NCBI RefSeq assembly: GCF_030814955.1
Contig: NZ_JAUSWB010000004.1
Location: 186,001-250,000 of the forward strand
Direction of reading: 5' to 3'
Length of the DNA stretch: 64,000 nt
Source of the DNA: Planomicrobium stackebrandtii
GTDB taxonomy: Bacteria > Bacillota > Bacilli > Bacillales_A > Planococcaceae
The notes beneath the pieces are model-generated. The model was not told where the DNA came from, did not search any database, and saw only the letters and a list, made by a program, of their open reading frames with translations. Positions 61,586 through 64,000 of this stretch are shown piece by piece (the first letter of the stretch is position 1; each line of letters opens with the position of its first letter). The translations under genes were made by a program, and so were the position numbers.

Positions 61586-62155
61586 ATGATGAAAAAATTG
61601 ATAATTGCTGCAGGCCTTATTTTGGCGCTTGCTGCTTGTTCGAATTCAGAAGAGCCTTCAGTCAATGGAAACACAGTCGAAGATGGCAATTCAGCAAATG
61701 AAAACAATGCAGTCGACCATGGCATTGATGAAGAACAGGAAGAGTCCGCGGGCTTTACAGTGGATGATGAAGGAAATGTCATTGAAGCAGATGTACCTGA
61801 GGGAAAAGCGAGTGAGCTTTTGGCAGCCTATGATGAATATATAGCTGCATTCAACTCTGAAGACATCGATCGCTACATGAAAACCATTGCACAGGAACCG
61901 GACGGTTTTGATCGCGAAGAAGATCAAGCTGCACTGAGCGAAGCTTTTGAAGCGTACGATACCCAATATGAAACAACCGATGAAACCATCGTCAAATACG
62001 AAGAGGAGCGTGCAGAAGTTTTTGCTACTCTTTCGGTAAATATGAAAGATGCGAATTCGGATGATGCTGTAGAACAGGAAGGCCGCCAAGTAGTAGTATT
62101 TAAAAAAGAAGATGATGAGTGGAAAGTTACCAGCGTTCATTTTATCGGCAATTAA
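61586..62155 (+). CDS. Lipoprotein with NTF2-like C-terminal domain
   Basis: 189 residues. Signal peptide with lipobox LAAC (Cys18), a highly acidic Asn/Glu linker (20-68), then a ~120-residue domain resembling NTF2/SnoaL (LLAAYDEYIAAFNSEDIDRYM ... EWKVTSVHFIGN). Anchored on the outer face of the membrane. GCAGGAGGAATGC precedes the double ATG. Function unknown; it may bind a ligand or a partner protein. Confidence 0.8.
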   Translation: MMKKLIIAAGLILALAACSNSEEPSVNGNTVEDGNSANENNAVDHGIDEEQEESAGFTVDDEGNVIEADVPEGKASELLAAYDEYIAAFNSEDIDRYMKTIAQEPDGFDREEDQAALSEAFEAYDTQYETTDETIVKYEEERAEVFATLSVNMKDANSDDAVEQEGRQVVVFKKEDDEWKVTSVHFIGN

Positions 62156-62164
62156 TGATTAATT

Positions 62165-62187
62165 TCCCGCGAATTGCGGGTTTTTTT
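62165..62187 (+). terminator. Terminator of the lipoprotein gene
   Basis: CCCGC pairs with GCGGG around GAATT, then seven T. Confidence 0.75.
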
Positions 62188-62259
62188 ATTTTTGTCTTTC
62201 CGAATTATGTCTTTTTCGTGTCTTTTATTGGTAAACTAGAAAAGGAGGCTGATTAACCC

Positions 62260-63093
62260 ATGAAAACGGCAATTGTAACTGACAGCACAGCTTATTTACC
62301 AGATGAAACACGAAAAAAATTGAACATTCACATGGTTTCCTTGCAGGTGACATTTGGCGGCCATTCCCATAAAGAAGCGGAATTGACCGAAGAAGCATTT
62401 TATCAAAAAGCCAAAGAGGAATTTCCGAAAACATCTCAGCCGCCTTTAGGAGAGTTCGTCAATTTGTATACCGAGCTTTCTGCACACTACGATGAAATTG
62501 TTTCCATTCATTTGTCGAGCGGCATTAGTGGTACTTACGCGGGTTCGCAACAGGCTGCTGCAATGGTGGACGGAATCGCAGTCCACTCTTTCGACTCGGA
62601 ACTCACTTGTGCACTCCAGGGGTTTTATGTGGTGAAAGCTGCAGAACTGGCGAAAGAGGGAGCCGATGCACAGAGCATTTTGAATGAATTAAACGAAATG
62701 AAAAAAACCTTGCGTGCTTATTTCATGGTGGAAGACCTGAAGCATTTGCAGCGGGGCGGCAGATTGTCCAGTGCCCAAGCCTTAGTTGGCGGAATGCTGC
62801 AAATCAAACCGATTTTGCATTTTAAGGAAAAAGTTATTGTGCCATTTGAGAAGGTACGGACACGCAAAAAAGCGATGAACCGGATTGTTGATTTACTGAA
62901 AGAAGATAGTAAGGATGGCCAAAAGCTGCAGGGAACGATCATTCATGCAAATCGGCCGGATGAAGCAAAACAATGGCGCAAAGAACTGGAAATTGCATGT
63001 CCGGATGTAGACTTTGAAATTTCCTATTTCGGACCGGTTATTGGAACACATTTAGGCGAAGGAGCAATGGGTCTTGGTTGGGTAGCAAAATAA
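62260..63093 (+). CDS. DegV family protein (fatty-acid-binding, FakB-like)
   Basis: 277 residues. DegV fold with IVTDSTAYLP (N-terminus), the Thr/Ser ligand-binding loop TSQPPLGEF, and SIHLSSGISGTYAGSQQAA, the typical fatty-acid head-group site. FakB proteins present fatty acids to the kinase FakA for phospholipid synthesis. AAGGAGG precedes the ATG. Its position before comFA matches Bacillus (yviA-comFA). Confidence 0.92.
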   Translation: MKTAIVTDSTAYLPDETRKKLNIHMVSLQVTFGGHSHKEAELTEEAFYQKAKEEFPKTSQPPLGEFVNLYTELSAHYDEIVSIHLSSGISGTYAGSQQAAAMVDGIAVHSFDSELTCALQGFYVVKAAELAKEGADAQSILNELNEMKKTLRAYFMVEDLKHLQRGGRLSSAQALVGGMLQIKPILHFKEKVIVPFEKVRTRKKAMNRIVDLLKEDSKDGQKLQGTIIHANRPDEAKQWRKELEIACPDVDFEISYFGPVIGTHLGEGAMGLGWVAK

Positions 63094-63131
63094 CCTGCTG
63101 AGGCTTTTTCTCTAGCGAAAAGGGGTTGCGA

Positions 63132-64000
63132 ATGAAGCAAATAGAAGAATTTTTAACAGGCAGGGTGTGGCTTAGGAATTTCACCCCATTTACAAAAGAG
63201 CAGATAGATAAAGCCGTCTCTGACGGTTCGGTCAGTGTCAGTCCAGGTATCACAGACGGACGGCAATGTGCCAGGTGCCTGGAAAAATCCACGAAAAAAA
63301 TTGTTCCTTTTTTCTGTGCCGCTTGTAATGCGATCTGTTATTACTGCCGGCATTGCATAAAGATGGGGCGCATCAGTTCCTGTACGGAATTGATCACTTG
63401 GGCGCTCCCTTCAACGATTTCTCCTCAAAGCCATTCATTCCATTGGAATGGCAGCCTCACACCACTGCAGCAACGAGCTTCACAGGAAGTTCAAGCAAGC
63501 CTCTTACAAAAAAACGATCACCTTGTTTATGCAGTATGCGGAGCAGGAAAGACTGAGTTACTGTTTCCGCCTATTTTCGATGCGTTGAAAAAAGGCAAGC
63601 GCGTCTGTCTTGCAGCACCTAGAACAGATGTAGTTTTAGAACTCACTCCACGATTGCGCAATGTCTTTCCAAATACAACTATCCATAGCCTGTATGGAAA
63701 TTCTCCCGAAGAATCCGGCTTTGCATCGCTGGTCATTGCGACAACGCACCAGTTGTATCGATTTGAAGATGCTTTTGATGTCATGATTGTCGACGAGGCG
63801 GATGCATTTCCTTATTCTTATGATCCGGCTTTGAAACGTGCAGTCATAAAAGCCAAGAAAAAAGATGCGCCGATTGTCTATGTATCAGCAACTCCTTCTG
63901 CCGATTTGCTAAAACAAGTGTCCCATACTTCCCGCATATTCCAGCGTTTTCACGGACATCCTTTGCCGGTTCCGGAATTCCGGTCTTTGTGGAGATATGA
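63132..64000 (+). CDS. comFA: Competence helicase ComFA (cut by window end)
   Basis: Open frame of 289 codons running to the last base, so the 3' part is outside. The N-terminal zinc finger has Cys46/49, Cys62/65, Cys69/72/75. Walker A CGAGKTE at 136-142 and Walker B DEAD (221-224, VDEADAFPY) mark a superfamily 2 ATPase, and VSATPS is motif III. ComFA is needed to bring transforming DNA through the membrane. AAAAGGGG precedes the ATG. Downstream comFB/comFC are expected beyond the window. Confidence 0.93.
   Translation, partial: MKQIEEFLTGRVWLRNFTPFTKEQIDKAVSDGSVSVSPGITDGRQCARCLEKSTKKIVPFFCAACNAICYYCRHCIKMGRISSCTELITWALPSTISPQSHSFHWNGSLTPLQQRASQEVQASLLQKNDHLVYAVCGAGKTELLFPPIFDALKKGKRVCLAAPRTDVVLELTPRLRNVFPNTTIHSLYGNSPEESGFASLVIATTHQLYRFEDAFDVMIVDEADAFPYSYDPALKRAVIKAKKKDAPIVYVSATPSADLLKQVSHTSRIFQRFHGHPLPVPEFRSLWRY

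Noticed and set aside
61456..61782. N-terminal extension of the exonuclease
   Set aside because: Low-complexity, covers a promoter region, and AGGAGGGG marks the ATG at 61455.

Overview
The window looks like the chromosome of a low-to-moderate GC Firmicute of the Bacillales, most likely a Planococcus-type member of the Planococcaceae. This rests on strong AGGAGG ribosome binding sites, an S-box (SAM) riboswitch, SigB-like promoters, and the Bacillus-style block tagO-tagU-yvyE-degS-degU ... degV-comFA. The genus is inference. I saw no tRNA, rRNA, CRISPR, transposase or phage genes.

1-7.8 kb: end of a GntP-family permease with two oxidoreductases, then malic enzyme, then a ferric-iron ABC operon read leftward behind a perfect TTGACA/TATAAT promoter with a Fur box on its start site. 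7.8-11.4 kb: a SAM-riboswitch operon metI-metC-metE-like. 11.6-13.7 kb: a four-gene, translationally coupled operon made of an ABM/heme-oxygenase-like protein, a small helical protein, a stand-alone CarH-like cobalamin photosensor core and a STAS protein, behind a SigB-like promoter. It looks like a B12-based light or stress sensor. 13.77-14.3 kb is a block of hairpin-forming intergenic repeats with compensatory base changes. 14.3-22.8 kb: LLM oxidoreductase, polar amino-acid ABC transporter, pyroglutamyl peptidase, HAD phosphatase, several small proteins and malate synthase.

22.8-31.3 kb reads as a two-carbon and carboxylate region: malate synthase divergent from a LytTR regulator, a GlcD-like oxidase, two near-duplicate TRAP receptors either side of a GntR/FCD regulator, DctQ, DctM and an aminotransferase. 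31.5-37.8 kb: cupin, AHL-lactonase-like MBL enzyme, aspartokinase divergent from hom-thrC-thrB. 37.9-43.3 kb: gabD, then a putative carrier with two M20 amidohydrolases. 43.5-47.9 kb is accessory: a RepL-like winged helix, tandem hairpins, a kinase-less Wzz-like protein, a FemAB-like protein, an alkyltransferase-like DNA repair protein and a GATase-type hydrolase.

The most striking locus is at 48.5-50.3 kb. A TPR/XRE (RRNPP-type) regulator is followed after 12 bases by a secreted peptide precursor holding six copies of a 16-residue unit (exact 48-bp period, almost only synonymous differences). I read this as a cell-cell signalling pair with a multi-copy pheromone precursor. A putative membrane metalloprotease lies just downstream.

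50.8-54.4 kb holds general-stress proteins (two YflT-domain proteins, CsbD) with SigB-like promoters and BrnQ. 54.5-64 kb returns to conserved core: an SDR epimerase, tagO, tagU, yvyE, degSU, a DnaQ-type exonuclease, a lipoprotein, a DegV protein and the start of comFA, which runs off the right edge.
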